From JBBDXI01 sp040902425 (GTDB lineage Bacteria > Planctomycetota > Phycisphaerae > Phycisphaerales > UBA1924), in the NCBI GenBank assembly GCA_040902425.1, contig JBBDXI010000041.1, forward strand, positions 1 through 64,000: 64,000 nt of DNA, written 5' to 3'. Below the pieces are notes generated by a model. That model did no database searches, had not been told where the DNA came from, and saw only the letters and a list, made by a program, of their open reading frames with translations. Below are positions 1 through 8,083 of the stretch, piece by piece. The translations under genes and the position numbers were made by a program. Each line of letters begins with the position of its first letter. The first letter of the stretch is position 1.

Positions 1-16
1 ACCTACCCGAGCCGCA

Positions 17-868
17 TCACAACGGCCGCAGCTTCGGCTCCCCCGCCCGGCGCGGGTACGCCGCCGGCGTCCTTCGGCGCTTCTCCAGGACCACCACCCT
101 TCCGTTGGGCGTCTCCACCGTCCCGACATGGACCGCGTGGAGCTTGTGCAGGGCCGCCTTCGCCGCCGCCAACTCCTCCTCCGCCTTCTGCCCCTTGATC
201 AGCAGCACCCGCCCCCCCCCGATCCGAGCGAAGGGCACCGTCAGCTCCGCGATCACCGCCGTCGGGCCCACCGCCCGCGCGACCGCGGCGTCGTAGCGCT
301 CCCGGTGGCGCGGATCGTGCCCGGCCGCCTCCGCACGCTCAGCGACCACCTCGACGTTCTTCAACCCCAGCCGCGCCGCGGCCGCGCGGAGGAACTCCGC
401 CTTCTTCCCCGTCGCCTCCAGCAGCGTGAACCGCACGCCCGGCATCACGATCGCCAGCGGCACGCCGGGCAGCCCGCCCCCCGAGCCGACATCGATCACC
501 CGCGCGCCCCCCGCCCCCTCCGCCCCCTCCCCCAGCTCCGCGAGCATCGGCAGCAGCGTCAACGAGTCCAGGATGTGCCGGCGCCACGCCTCGGCGGGCT
601 CCGTCACCCCCGTCAGGTTGACCGACTTGTTGGCCTCGATCAGGAGCGCCAGGTACAGCCCCAGCCGCTCCACCTCCCCCGCCTCAAACTCCACCCCCAG
701 CCCCGCCGCGGCCTCGAGGAACTCCGCCGGAGCGACCAGCGGCACCACCGTCTCCGGCAGAGCCGAAGCAACGAACGCCCAGGCGTCCGCCCGCGCCCCC
801 CGCGGCGGGATCTTCTTCCCTCCGTCGCTCCGTCCCTTCGTGCCGCCGTCCCTTCCTCGCTCACTCAT
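17..868 (-). CDS. rsmG: 16S rRNA (guanine527-N7)-methyltransferase RsmG
   Basis: The product methylates N7 of G527 in 16S rRNA using S-adenosylmethionine, in the cytoplasm. The 283-residue protein shows the family's NLTG segment (residues 84-87), the RHILDSL block (97-103) and the SAM-binding loop DVGSGGGLPG (126-135). Most RsmG proteins are about 205-240 residues. The excess here is an N-terminal tail of about 45 residues whose first part is low complexity and is encoded by a degenerate repeat tract. The start at 868 overlaps the end of rodA by 8 bases, so the two are probably translationally coupled. A later start is possible because the tail is not conserved in the family. Identity is secure; the N-terminus is not. 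Confidence 0.92.
   Translation of the reverse strand: MSERGRDGGTKGRSDGGKKIPPRGARADAWAFVASALPETVVPLVAPAEFLEAAAGLGVEFEAGEVERLGLYLALLIEANKSVNLTGVTEPAEAWRRHILDSLTLLPMLAELGEGAEGAGGARVIDVGSGGGLPGVPLAIVMPGVRFTLLEATGKKAEFLRAAAARLGLKNVEVVAERAEAAGHDPRHRERYDAAVARAVGPTAVIAELTVPFARIGGGRVLLIKGQKAEEELAAAKAALHKLHAVHVGTVETPNGRVVVLEKRRRTPAAYPRRAGEPKLRPL
816..862. repeat. Degenerate CCGTC/CCTTCG tandem tract at the rsmG 5' end
   Basis: The + strand shows short reiterated units of the type cTCCGTCcCTTCGTGCC. They encode the low-complexity Gly/Arg/Lys start of RsmG. The tract may be another of the dispersed repeat families of this genome. Only one copy is visible here. Confidence 0.35.
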
Positions 869-2093
869 CGTCGTCAGCGTATTCGAACGACGACCGGAAC
901 GGCGGCAGCGGCCGTCTCATCGCGATGTTCACGAGCAGGCCCGTCGTCATCCACAGCGTGATCAGGCTCGACCCCCCGTAGCTGACAAACGGCAGCGTCA
1001 CCCCGATGATCGGGACCAGCCCGATGTTCATCCCGATGTTCACCATCACCTGGGCCGCGATGAACCCCGCCAGGCCCACCGCCACCAGCCGCCCGAACGG
1101 GTCCTTGCAGTTGGCCGCCGTCAGGATCGCCCCCGCGATCCAGACCAGGTACATCAGCAAAACGAACAGCCCGCCGAACAGCCCGAACCGCGTCACAATC
1201 ACGGCGAAGACCATGTCGTTGTGCCGCTCGGGGAGGCGGTTGAACTCGACCAGCGCCCGGGCGTGCCCGTCGTCGTTGCCGAACAAGCCCCCGGCCCCCA
1301 CCAGCTTCTGCGCGGTGAACGACTGGTAGTTGATGTCCTGGGCCCCGTCCCGGTCCCCCTGCACCTGCTTCACCAGCGCCTGGATCCGCACCTTCTGGTG
1401 CGGCTTGAGCAGCGGGTACATCGCCGGCGCCGCCAGCGTCGCCGCCAGCACGATGATGACCAGGTGCCGCAGGCGCGCCCCCGCCGCCACCAGCATCGCG
1501 AACAGCGCCGGGATGAACGTGAGCACCGTCCCCAGGTCCGGCTGCAGCGTGATCAGGCCCAGCGGCACCGCCGCGATCGCCGCGATCGGCACCAGGCCGG
1601 GGAACTTGCGGTGGCTGGTGCGGAAGCGCAGCCAGTGGGCCACCACGAGGACGAACGCGATCTTCGCCAGCTCCGACGGCTGCAGCTTCACGATCCTCAG
1701 GTTGATCCACGCCCGCGCCCCGTTCTCCGGCTTCACGATCGTCTCGGGCACAAACGGCAGCAGCAGGAAGATCAGGAGCCCGATGCTCAGCACCATCGCC
1801 GGCCACGCCAGCACCCCGTACAGCCGGTAGTGCGGCAGCGCGATCACCCCCGCCGCCAGCACCCCCATCCCCAGGAAGATCAGCTGCTTCAGCGCCCGCC
1901 CGGCGAAGGCCTCATCCCCCGTCCGCAGGGCGACGTCGATCGCGTACACCCCGATCAGCGACAGCACCACCCCCGCCCCGACGCTCAGCCACGCCGCGTT
2001 CAGCACCGACACGCCCCAGCGCGCGTGCCCGTCGAACAGGTACGGCCCGGTGCCGCGGGCCCCGGGGACAAACCTGGGCGCGGCGAAGCTCAT
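861..2093 (-). CDS. rodA: Rod-shape SEDS peptidoglycan glycosyltransferase RodA
   Basis: This is a SEDS-family glycosyltransferase that polymerises lipid II during side-wall growth together with PBP2, in the inner membrane. The 410-residue, roughly ten-span protein carries recognisable SEDS blocks: ARAWINL, QPSELAKI, LQPDLGT and, near the C-terminus, the GVTLPFVSYGGSS signature. An ATG at 2093 was chosen because the frame upstream is out of family and runs through a repeat element at 2149-2223. It follows the PBP2 gene on the same strand and overlaps rsmG by 8 bases. FtsW is the sister family, but the neighbouring PBP2 gene favours RodA. Confidence 0.93.
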   Translation of the reverse strand: MSFAAPRFVPGARGTGPYLFDGHARWGVSVLNAAWLSVGAGVVLSLIGVYAIDVALRTGDEAFAGRALKQLIFLGMGVLAAGVIALPHYRLYGVLAWPAMVLSIGLLIFLLLPFVPETIVKPENGARAWINLRIVKLQPSELAKIAFVLVVAHWLRFRTSHRKFPGLVPIAAIAAVPLGLITLQPDLGTVLTFIPALFAMLVAAGARLRHLVIIVLAATLAAPAMYPLLKPHQKVRIQALVKQVQGDRDGAQDINYQSFTAQKLVGAGGLFGNDDGHARALVEFNRLPERHNDMVFAVIVTRFGLFGGLFVLLMYLVWIAGAILTAANCKDPFGRLVAVGLAGFIAAQVMVNIGMNIGLVPIIGVTLPFVSYGGSSLITLWMTTGLLVNIAMRRPLPPFRSSFEYADDDE

Positions 2094-2148
2094 GGCCGGT
2101 CCATCCCGGACACACCACCCACCGCTGTGTCGCAGCTCAATGCTCTTG

Positions 2149-2223
2149 AACGCGAAGGTCGCGAAGAGCGCGAAGGGCCTCGCTCCTCGGTCCGGACTTC
2201 GCGCCTTTCGCGAACTTCGCGTT
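2149..2223. repeat. GCGAAG-rich hairpin, copy 1 (family A)
   Basis: An imperfect inverted repeat opens with AACGCGAAG and closes with CTTCGCGTT. Each arm is built from reiterated GCGAAG hexamers. It lies between mrdA and rodA. Further copies are at 5515-5602 and 24448-24527. Confidence 0.85.
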
Positions 2224-2259
2224 GAAAGGACGGAGCCCGCCGCCACAACGACGCGCGGA

Positions 2260-4698
2260 TCACAGGTACCCCTCCCGCTTGAGCGCGTGGATGATCTGGT
2301 TCACGATCGGCCCGGAGACCTTCCCCCCCGACCCCGCGTACTCCATCATCACGGCGATGGCGTACTTCGGCCGGTTCTCCCCCTTCTTCCCCGCCAGCAC
2401 CACGAACCACGAGTGGTCACCCCGCCGCAGCGCCCGCACCCCCGCCGGCAGCGCCGGGTCGATCACGCCCTGCTCGTACAGCGGCTCCCCCGGCTTCACC
2501 GAGATCGTCGGCGCCTCGGCCGTCCCCGTCTTCCCCCACACCTGCACGCCCTCGGCGTTGAAGTGCGGCACATCCGTCCCATCCGCGAAGCGGATGTGGT
2601 GCCCCGTCCCCCGCGGCTCGTTCACCGACTTGCCAAGCCCCTCCATCGCCTCCTTCACCGCCCGCACATCCAGCCGAAGCTCGGCGGTCTCCGGCATCGA
2701 CCCGTCGTCGATCAGGCGCGGGCGCACGCGGAACCCCCCGCGAGCCAGCGTCGCGTAGGACGCCGCGGCGTGCAGCGGCGTCCACGCCACCGGCCCCTGC
2801 CCGATCCCCATCTGGGTCGCGTCGCTGAGCGAGGGCGGCGCGGTCAGCAGGTTGCCCGCATCATCCCGCGAGAGGGCCCCGCCCGCCGTCCGCAGGTACG
2901 ACCCGATCGTCCCTTTGAACTCGGCCCCCACCCCCAGGTTCCACGCCTCGCCGACGCCGAAGCTCCGGTACGCCTCCACGATCCCCTTTGGCCCCAGCCG
3001 CTGCCCTAGGGTGAAGAAGTAGATGTTGCACGAGACCATCAGCGCCTCGGGCGCCATCAGCGGCCCGTGCATCCGGCCGTCGAACTGCTTGAAGATCCAG
3101 CACCGGAACTGGTCCGGCTTGCCCGGGAACAGGTGCCCCTCGCACGTGATCGGCGAGTCCAGCGCGTGCTCCCCCCGCGTCACCGCCGACGCCAGGATCA
3201 GCGCCTTCACGATCGACCCCGGCGGGTACGGCCGGGCGATCGACCGATCGATCCAGGGCATCTCGACCTTCTCGTTCAGCGGGTTCCTGAAGAACGCCTC
3301 CGCGTGCTCCGCCAGCACCCGCCGCGGGATCGTCGGGGAGGACACCATCGCCAGGATGTCCCCGCTGTCCACCTCCAGCACGACCGCGGCCCCGCTCAGC
3401 CACGTCCCATCCGGGACCGTCACGTTCTCGAGGTGCTCCCCGCGCTGCCACGGCGCTGCCACCGCCAGCCCCACCTCGCGCGACATCGCCGCCTGCACCC
3501 GCGCCTGGAGGCTGATGTCGATCGTCAGGTGGACGTCGCGTCCCGCCGTCGCCTCCACCCGCTCCTCGCGCCCCGTGTCCCGCCGCTGCACGATCAGCCC
3601 CCGCAGGCCGCGGAGCTCATCCTCCTGCGACGCCTCCACCCCCGAGAGCCCCGCGGCGTCGTGCTCGGTGTACTCCCCACGGTCCAGCGGCTTGGCCAGC
3701 GCCAGGCCCTCGGGCGTCAGGACCCGCTCCTTGAAGGCCTCATCGGCCTCCATCTTCTCGCGGCGGCGGCGGTTGTCCTCCGCCTGCGCCCGCTCCTTCA
3801 TCCGGCCCAGGATGTGGTAGGCCACACCCTCGCAGATCACCCGCACCGTCCCGCCGCCCCCCGCCCCCACGCCGAGCGGCCCCGGCAGCGTGGAGAGGTC
3901 CACCTCCACCTCCACCCGCTCGAAGGGGTACTCCCGCTGCCCGGAGTCCACCACCGTCACGCCCGGCAGGAGCGGCACGCTCACGGCCCGCTCGCTCCCG
4001 TCCGCCATCATCACGGGCAGGTCCACCTTCACCCCCGCCATCCGCCGCAGCTCGAAGCCCACCGGGTCGGCCACGCCCGCCAGCACCACGTGCGGCGACT
4101 TCTGCTCGTTGATGGGCCGGCTGTGCCGCCGGACCAGGTCCTCCTCCACCTCCGGCGTGATCTCCTCGCCCCGCGCCAGCCGCTGCCGCAGCTCCCGCCC
4201 GATCCGCTGCCCGCTGAGGTACCGCTGCATCGCGACCACCCGCTGCTCGATGGCCACCCGCGTCGTCAGCAGCGTCCCCTCGCTCACCCCCGCCGCCCGG
4301 CCCAACTCCGCCCACATCCGTTCCAGGTGCTCCTGGAAGACCGGCACGTACGCGTCGATCCGCGCCCGGCGCTCCTCCGGGTCCAGCTCGCGCCACGCGG
4401 CCACGCCCGCCTCCGCCCGCGCCAGCGCGCCCGCCTGGCCGATCGCCCAGTCGCCCCCGAGCACTCTGAAGTCGACCGCCACGTCGAACGCGGGCCGGTC
4501 CTGGGCCAGCACCCGCCCCTTGCGGTCGAGCACCCGCCCGCGGCTGGTCGGGAGCCAGTCCCGGGTCACCAGCTTGGCCTCGGCCTCCTCGCGGAGTGTG
4601 GCCCCCTGGACCACCGTGAGCCGGAACAACTGCCCGGTGAGCATCACCATCCCAAAGGCCACCAGAGCCAGGATCAGGCTCAGGCGACGCAGGAACAT
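2260..4698 (-). CDS. mrdA: Penicillin-binding protein 2 (transpeptidase)
   Basis: This class B PBP cross-links peptidoglycan during cylindrical growth and partners RodA. From the ATG at 4698 the protein has 812 residues. It begins with a cytoplasmic stub and one membrane anchor (LILALVAFGMVMLTG). A dimerisation domain follows, then the transpeptidase domain with all three active-site motifs: SIVK (nucleophile Ser, bases 3205-3216), SCN (3025-3033) and KTG (2524-2532). It is longer than E. coli PBP2 (about 630 residues); much of the excess is charged sequence in the N-terminal half. The upstream frame continues through repeat D1 and an assembly gap, so the downstream ATG before the membrane anchor is preferred. 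Operon order is mrdA-rodA-rsmG. Confidence 0.92.
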   Translation of the reverse strand: MFLRRLSLILALVAFGMVMLTGQLFRLTVVQGATLREEAEAKLVTRDWLPTSRGRVLDRKGRVLAQDRPAFDVAVDFRVLGGDWAIGQAGALARAEAGVAAWRELDPEERRARIDAYVPVFQEHLERMWAELGRAAGVSEGTLLTTRVAIEQRVVAMQRYLSGQRIGRELRQRLARGEEITPEVEEDLVRRHSRPINEQKSPHVVLAGVADPVGFELRRMAGVKVDLPVMMADGSERAVSVPLLPGVTVVDSGQREYPFERVEVEVDLSTLPGPLGVGAGGGGTVRVICEGVAYHILGRMKERAQAEDNRRRREKMEADEAFKERVLTPEGLALAKPLDRGEYTEHDAAGLSGVEASQEDELRGLRGLIVQRRDTGREERVEATAGRDVHLTIDISLQARVQAAMSREVGLAVAAPWQRGEHLENVTVPDGTWLSGAAVVLEVDSGDILAMVSSPTIPRRVLAEHAEAFFRNPLNEKVEMPWIDRSIARPYPPGSIVKALILASAVTRGEHALDSPITCEGHLFPGKPDQFRCWIFKQFDGRMHGPLMAPEALMVSCNIYFFTLGQRLGPKGIVEAYRSFGVGEAWNLGVGAEFKGTIGSYLRTAGGALSRDDAGNLLTAPPSLSDATQMGIGQGPVAWTPLHAAASYATLARGGFRVRPRLIDDGSMPETAELRLDVRAVKEAMEGLGKSVNEPRGTGHHIRFADGTDVPHFNAEGVQVWGKTGTAEAPTISVKPGEPLYEQGVIDPALPAGVRALRRGDHSWFVVLAGKKGENRPKYAIAVMMEYAGSGGKVSGPIVNQIIHALKREGYL

Positions 4699-4721
4699 GC
4701 TCTTGAGGGGCGTTCCGAGGG

Positions 4722-4790
4722 GCACTGCGGGCTCTCCGAGCCTTCGCCGCTCCGAGGCGGCGGGGTAGGTCGGCTCTCCGAGCCGACAGC
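4722..4790. repeat. CGGCTCTCCGAGCCG palindrome, copy 1 (family D)
   Basis: Two nested palindromes contain GGCTCTCCGAGCC. The perfect 15-base form is at 4771-4785. The element lies just upstream of the mrdA start. Related 90-base copies are at 11321-11410 and 13338-13427. Confidence 0.8.
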
Positions 4791-4968
4791 GCGGCCCCCG
4801 ACCGGCGGGGGTCCGCCACCTTATCGGCCCATCCCTCCACCCCGGCTCGATCGACAGGCCCTCCCGACCCCCCCATCCCCCCTTCCTGAGCCCGCCAGCG
4901 GGTCCAGGGCCATTCCTGGGCATCCGCCGGTATCCTCGCCCCAATGGCCGGCCCCCCCCACCCCCCCC

Positions 4969-4978
4969 NNNNNNNNNN
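4969..4978. other. Assembly gap (10 N) after a poly-C tract
   Basis: Ten N follow runs of eight C. The true length is unknown. The gap removes the 5' end of the DinB-like gene. Confidence 0.99.
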
Positions 4979-5503
4979 CTCCTCGCCCGCCAGTTCGAGG
5001 CCGCCCTCGCCATGCTCGCCGACTGCCTCCGCAAGTGCCCCGAGGAGCACTGGGACACGCCCATCGCCAAGTACCCCTTCTGGCAGACCGCCTACCACAC
5101 GCTGTGCTTCGTGGACTGCTACCTGACGCCGAGCAACGAGGCGTTCCACGCCCTGCTCGCCGAGCGCGCCGAGCGGCGCAGGCCCGGCGAGATCGACTTC
5201 CAGCCCACGGGCATCAAGGAGCTCGAGGATGAGTACCCCAGCCGGCGCTTCAACAAGCCCGAACTGCTCGCCTACCTCCACCTCTGCCGCGCCAAGGCCC
5301 GCGAGGCCCTCGGGGATGGCCCGGGCGCCGAATCACCCGACACCCTCGCCGGCCCCTCCGGCTTCTCCTGGTACAAGGTCCCCCGCGCCGAGCTGCACCT
5401 GATCAACCTCCGCCACATCCAGCACCACACGGGCGCGCTCGGCGCTGCCCTCCGCCGGCTGGGCGTCGAGCCCCGCTGGGTCGGGAGCGGCTGGAAGGAG
5501 TAG
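4979..5503 (+). CDS. DinB-like protein, 5' end lost in the gap
   Basis: The readable part, about 174 residues, resembles the DinB/YfiT four-helix-bundle superfamily, whose members bind a metal through three histidines and include thiol S-transferases and many proteins of unknown role. Visible candidates are the His in the WQTAYHTLC helix and the HIQHHTGALGAALR helix near the C-terminus, which is typical of the superfamily. The frame is open back to the gap edge, so the start is missing. An ATG at 4944 could be the true start if the gap length restores the frame; the first internal ATG is at 5012. The gene converges on folE2 across repeat A2. Superfamily placement is by motif only and no specific function is claimed. 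Confidence 0.7.
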   Translation, partial: LLARQFEAALAMLADCLRKCPEEHWDTPIAKYPFWQTAYHTLCFVDCYLTPSNEAFHALLAERAERRRPGEIDFQPTGIKELEDEYPSRRFNKPELLAYLHLCRAKAREALGDGPGAESPDTLAGPSGFSWYKVPRAELHLINLRHIQHHTGALGAALRRLGVEPRWVGSGWKE

Positions 5504-5514
5504 CCAGCACGGAT

Positions 5515-5602
5515 TTCAACGCGAAGGCGCGAAGACCGCGAAGCAAGAAAAGGAACTTCGTCGCTTCGCGCTCTTCGCGCTCTTCGCGCCTTCGCGTTGA
5601 AA
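5515..5602. repeat. GCGAAG-rich hairpin, copy 2 (family A)
   Basis: Same design as the copy at 2149: AACGCGAAG at 5518-5526, a closing CTTCGCGTT ending at 5598, and inner GCGAAG/CTTCGC reiterations. It sits between two convergent genes, where a hairpin could end transcription from both sides. Confidence 0.88.
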
Positions 5603-5626
5603 GGCGGACCCAGGCGCCGCCGCGCG

Positions 5627-6466
5627 TCACCGCGCCGGCTCGCCCCGCTTGTCCCGCGTCAGCTGCGCGTAGGCGTTGTGGTTGTGGATGCTCTCGAAGT
5701 TCTCGCTGTTGATCGAGTACCACGAGATCCGCGGGTCGGCCTCCAGCAGCAGGGCCAGGTCGCGGACGATGTCCTCGACGAACTTGGGGTTGTCAAAGGC
5801 CGCCTCGGTCACGAACTTCTCATCCGGCCGCTTCAGGACCGCGTAGACCTGCGAGCTGGCCGCCTTCTCCAGGTACGCCACGATCTCCTCGATCCAGACC
5901 AGCTCGGGGGGGGTGATCCGCACCCGGGCCTCGATCCGGCAGCGCTGGTTGTGGGCCCCGTACCGGCTGATCTCCTTGCTGCACGGGCACAGGCTCGTCG
6001 CCGGCGCCGAGACCGACATCACGAAGTCCTCCGCCCCGTTGCTCGTGCAGGTGAACCGCACCCGGTAGTCCATCAGCCCCGGCGATTTGGTCACGGGCGC
6101 GAGCTTGGTGATGAAGTACGTGAACTCGGCCTCGAAGTGGGCCTCCGCGGCGTTCAGCCGCTCGCAGATGGCGCTGGCGATCTTCGGGAAGCACTCCGGC
6201 GTCAGGGCCGGGGGGGCGGGCCGGTCGCCCCCCACGCCCTCGCCCGCGAACTCGTTCAGCACCTCCAGGAAGCGGGACATGTGCGTCCCCTTCTGGTGGT
6301 GCGGCAGCGAGACGTACATGTTGATGGTCGCGACCGTCCCCTGCTCGCCCGGCGGCCGCCCGCCGCAGGGCGAGGTGCGGAGCCGGAGCGGGTAGACGAC
6401 ATCCTTCACCCCCACCCGGTCGATCGCGACGTTTCGCGGGTCGCGCAGCGACTGCACATCCGGCAT
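5627..6466 (-). CDS. folE2: GTP cyclohydrolase FolE2 (type IB)
   Basis: The product converts GTP to 7,8-dihydroneopterin triphosphate, the first step of folate and queuosine precursor synthesis. The 279-residue length from the ATG at 6466 fits the FolE2 family. Family hallmarks are MYVSLPHHQKGTHMSRF near residues 50-66, the TSLCPCSKEIS block with the catalytic cysteine (about 158-167), and the C-terminal SENFESIHNHNAYAQ region. The frame stays open to 7096, but that stretch matches nothing in the family and overlaps another gene. FolE2 replaces the zinc-dependent FolE in many bacteria and can use other metals. Identity is secure. Confidence 0.95.
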   Translation of the reverse strand: MPDVQSLRDPRNVAIDRVGVKDVVYPLRLRTSPCGGRPPGEQGTVATINMYVSLPHHQKGTHMSRFLEVLNEFAGEGVGGDRPAPPALTPECFPKIASAICERLNAAEAHFEAEFTYFITKLAPVTKSPGLMDYRVRFTCTSNGAEDFVMSVSAPATSLCPCSKEISRYGAHNQRCRIEARVRITPPELVWIEEIVAYLEKAASSQVYAVLKRPDEKFVTEAAFDNPKFVEDIVRDLALLLEADPRISWYSINSENFESIHNHNAYAQLTRDKRGEPAR

Positions 6467-6634
6467 CGCCTGCGGCGGGAGCGCAGCGGCAGCGGCGGGG
6501 CGGGTCTTGGGGGCTGAAACACCGGCTTTGGAGGTATTCGGCACGCCGGATTGTAGAGCCCGCCCGACCGGTTTTTCGGCCCGCCCCGGATGCGGCGACC
6601 CATCACCGGCCGCGATGAACCCAGTTCGCTGAAC

Positions 6635-6669
6635 GTGCCACCGACGGCAGCTCTGGGTCGTCGGTGCAG
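6635..6669. repeat. GTGCCACCGACGGC palindrome (GTGCCAC-ended)
   Basis: GTGCCACCGAC at the left pairs imperfectly with GTCGGTGCAG at the right. It lies between folE2 and the upstream zinc-ribbon gene. The ends resemble the elements at 41594 and 53471. Confidence 0.55.
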
Positions 6670-6674
6670 ACTCG

Positions 6675-7154
6675 TCAGCCATCTCTGGGGCTGGGGTCGA
6701 GCCTCCCGCACTCCGGGCAAGGCGCGTCGCGACGCAGGCCCACGAGCGAGTACCCGCAGGGGCACCGCTCCGCGGAACGGCGCCTCTCGCACAACCAGAG
6801 CGCCCCAGCCGCCAGGCCGAGAGCAACGAAAGGCACCCAGAGGGCCACCGAGCCGCTCCATTTCGGCGCAGGCGGCAGAAGCGAGAACTGACTGAAGGCG
6901 CTCCACTCCCAATAGGGAGTATTGGCGTCGGTCCTTTCCCACCCCGCGTGCACACTCCACGTGGCGCTTGGGCCTCCGGCCATGACCACGATCCTTCCGG
7001 CCTCGGCCGCCACGGAGATCGTCCCGTGTGGGCTCTTGAGCTGGCATCCGAAGGCCCGCCAGCCGCTGAGGAGCCAGACTGCGGCGACAAGCACAATGGT
7101 GAAGCTGATGGTCCAGTTTGCCGCTCGCAGCAGCGATAGCCGCCGTTCCATCAT
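6675..7154 (-). CDS. Membrane protein with C-terminal zinc ribbon
   Basis: The function of this 159-residue protein is not known. It has a membrane segment near residues 16-33, an external region of about 70 residues, and a second hydrophobic span near 105-120. A cytoplasmic tail follows with a four-cysteine ribbon: CPCGYSLVGLRRD then CPECGR. The CGYSLxGL...CPECG pattern is common in small membrane proteins of Planctomycetota. Two ATG codons are adjacent at the start (7154 and 7151). GC is lower than in the neighbours. It is transcribed toward folE2 across a 208-base spacer holding a palindrome. Confidence 0.72.
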   Translation of the reverse strand: MMERRLSLLRAANWTISFTIVLVAAVWLLSGWRAFGCQLKSPHGTISVAAEAGRIVVMAGGPSATWSVHAGWERTDANTPYWEWSAFSQFSLLPPAPKWSGSVALWVPFVALGLAAGALWLCERRRSAERCPCGYSLVGLRRDAPCPECGRLDPSPRDG

Positions 7155-7173
7155 GGCCGCAGCCTACCGCGCC

Positions 7174-7989
7174 CTACGGCCCCACTTTCCCGCTGCTCAT
7201 CGAGGCCGCCCACGACACCCCAACCGGCGCCCCCAGGAACGCCCCCGCGATGTAGTCCATCGGCACCACGTTGGCCGTCGGGAAGAGCGCCCCCGCGTAC
7301 GCCGCCTGCACCACATCCATCGGCGCCTTCGTGATAAACCCCGTCAGCGGCGCCACGATCCCCAGCGCCAGCACCGGCAGCGCCAGCACCGGCAGCGGCG
7401 CCTCGGGGTCCACCAGCCGCCCCGCGGCCGCCGCCAGGATCCCGCCTACGACCGCGGCCGCCACCGCCTGCCCCTTGAGCGGCGTCACCGCGACCAGCCA
7501 CGCCCCGATGGCCGCCCCAAGGAAGCCCACGATCAACACCGGCAGCGGGCGCGTCCCGAGGAACCGGTGCGGCGGGTCGGTCGTCTGTTGCCGCCCCACG
7601 GCCGCGATCGCCAGGGCCACGCCCAGCGCCACCGCCCCGAAGATCGCCGCCTCGACCGAGAGCGACGGCAGGGGGCCGCTCGACTTCGCCGTCCGGATCA
7701 GGGCGTCGATCTCCCCCGTCCGCCACGCCGCCCACGCCAGCACCAGGCCCGCGGCCGAGAAGCCGTTGCCCACCCCCAGCAGCGCGGCCGTCGATGCCCC
7801 CACGACCAGGGCGATCACCACCGCCCCCAGCCCCGCGGCCAGACCGGCCACGGGCGTCGAGCACACCAGCGGCGTCGCGTCCGGGCCCCCATCCACGCCG
7901 CGCAGGGCCCCCGTCAGCCAGCCGGCGATGGGGCCGACCACGAACAGGGCGAGCAGGTAGATGGTCCATCGGAGGACGGCGGACTTCAT
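7174..7989 (-). CDS. Multi-pass membrane protein of unknown function
   Basis: This 271-residue protein is almost wholly hydrophobic, rich in Ala, Gly and Val, with about seven membrane spans and no domain that I recognise. The start is taken at the ATG at 7989 (MKSAVLRWTIYLL), which directly precedes the first span; the upstream frame runs into the repeat and the gap at 8038-8047. It follows htpX on the same strand, separated by the gapped hairpin. It might be a small transporter or a lineage-specific membrane protein; nothing in the sequence decides this. Confidence 0.65.
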   Translation of the reverse strand: MKSAVLRWTIYLLALFVVGPIAGWLTGALRGVDGGPDATPLVCSTPVAGLAAGLGAVVIALVVGASTAALLGVGNGFSAAGLVLAWAAWRTGEIDALIRTAKSSGPLPSLSVEAAIFGAVALGVALAIAAVGRQQTTDPPHRFLGTRPLPVLIVGFLGAAIGAWLVAVTPLKGQAVAAAVVGGILAAAAGRLVDPEAPLPVLALPVLALGIVAPLTGFITKAPMDVVQAAYAGALFPTANVVPMDYIAGAFLGAPVGVSWAASMSSGKVGP

Positions 7990-8012
7990 GGGGGCGGATG
8001 ATACGGGGGGCA

Positions 8013-8083
8013 ATGTCGGATTTTGGATGGCGGGTTTNNNNNNNNNNCCCCCGTATGGATATCCGCCATCCCACATCCGACAT
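8013..8083. repeat. GATGTCGGAT hairpin with assembly gap in its loop
   Basis: The left arm (8013-8035) and right arm (8061-8083) are inverted repeats of about 23 bases with a few mismatches, of the form ATGTCGGATxTxGGATGGCG. The ten N fall inside the loop. The right arm reaches into the htpX stop codon. Confidence 0.8.
8038..8047. other. Assembly gap (10 N) inside a hairpin
   Basis: Ten N sit between the arms of an inverted repeat. Strong secondary structure is a plausible reason for the assembly break, and the real loop length is unknown. Confidence 0.99.

Noticed and set aside
6590..6895. Plus-strand frames across the zinc-ribbon gene
   Set aside because: They overlap a better minus-strand gene with a ribbon motif and show only Arg/Pro-rich shadow sequence.
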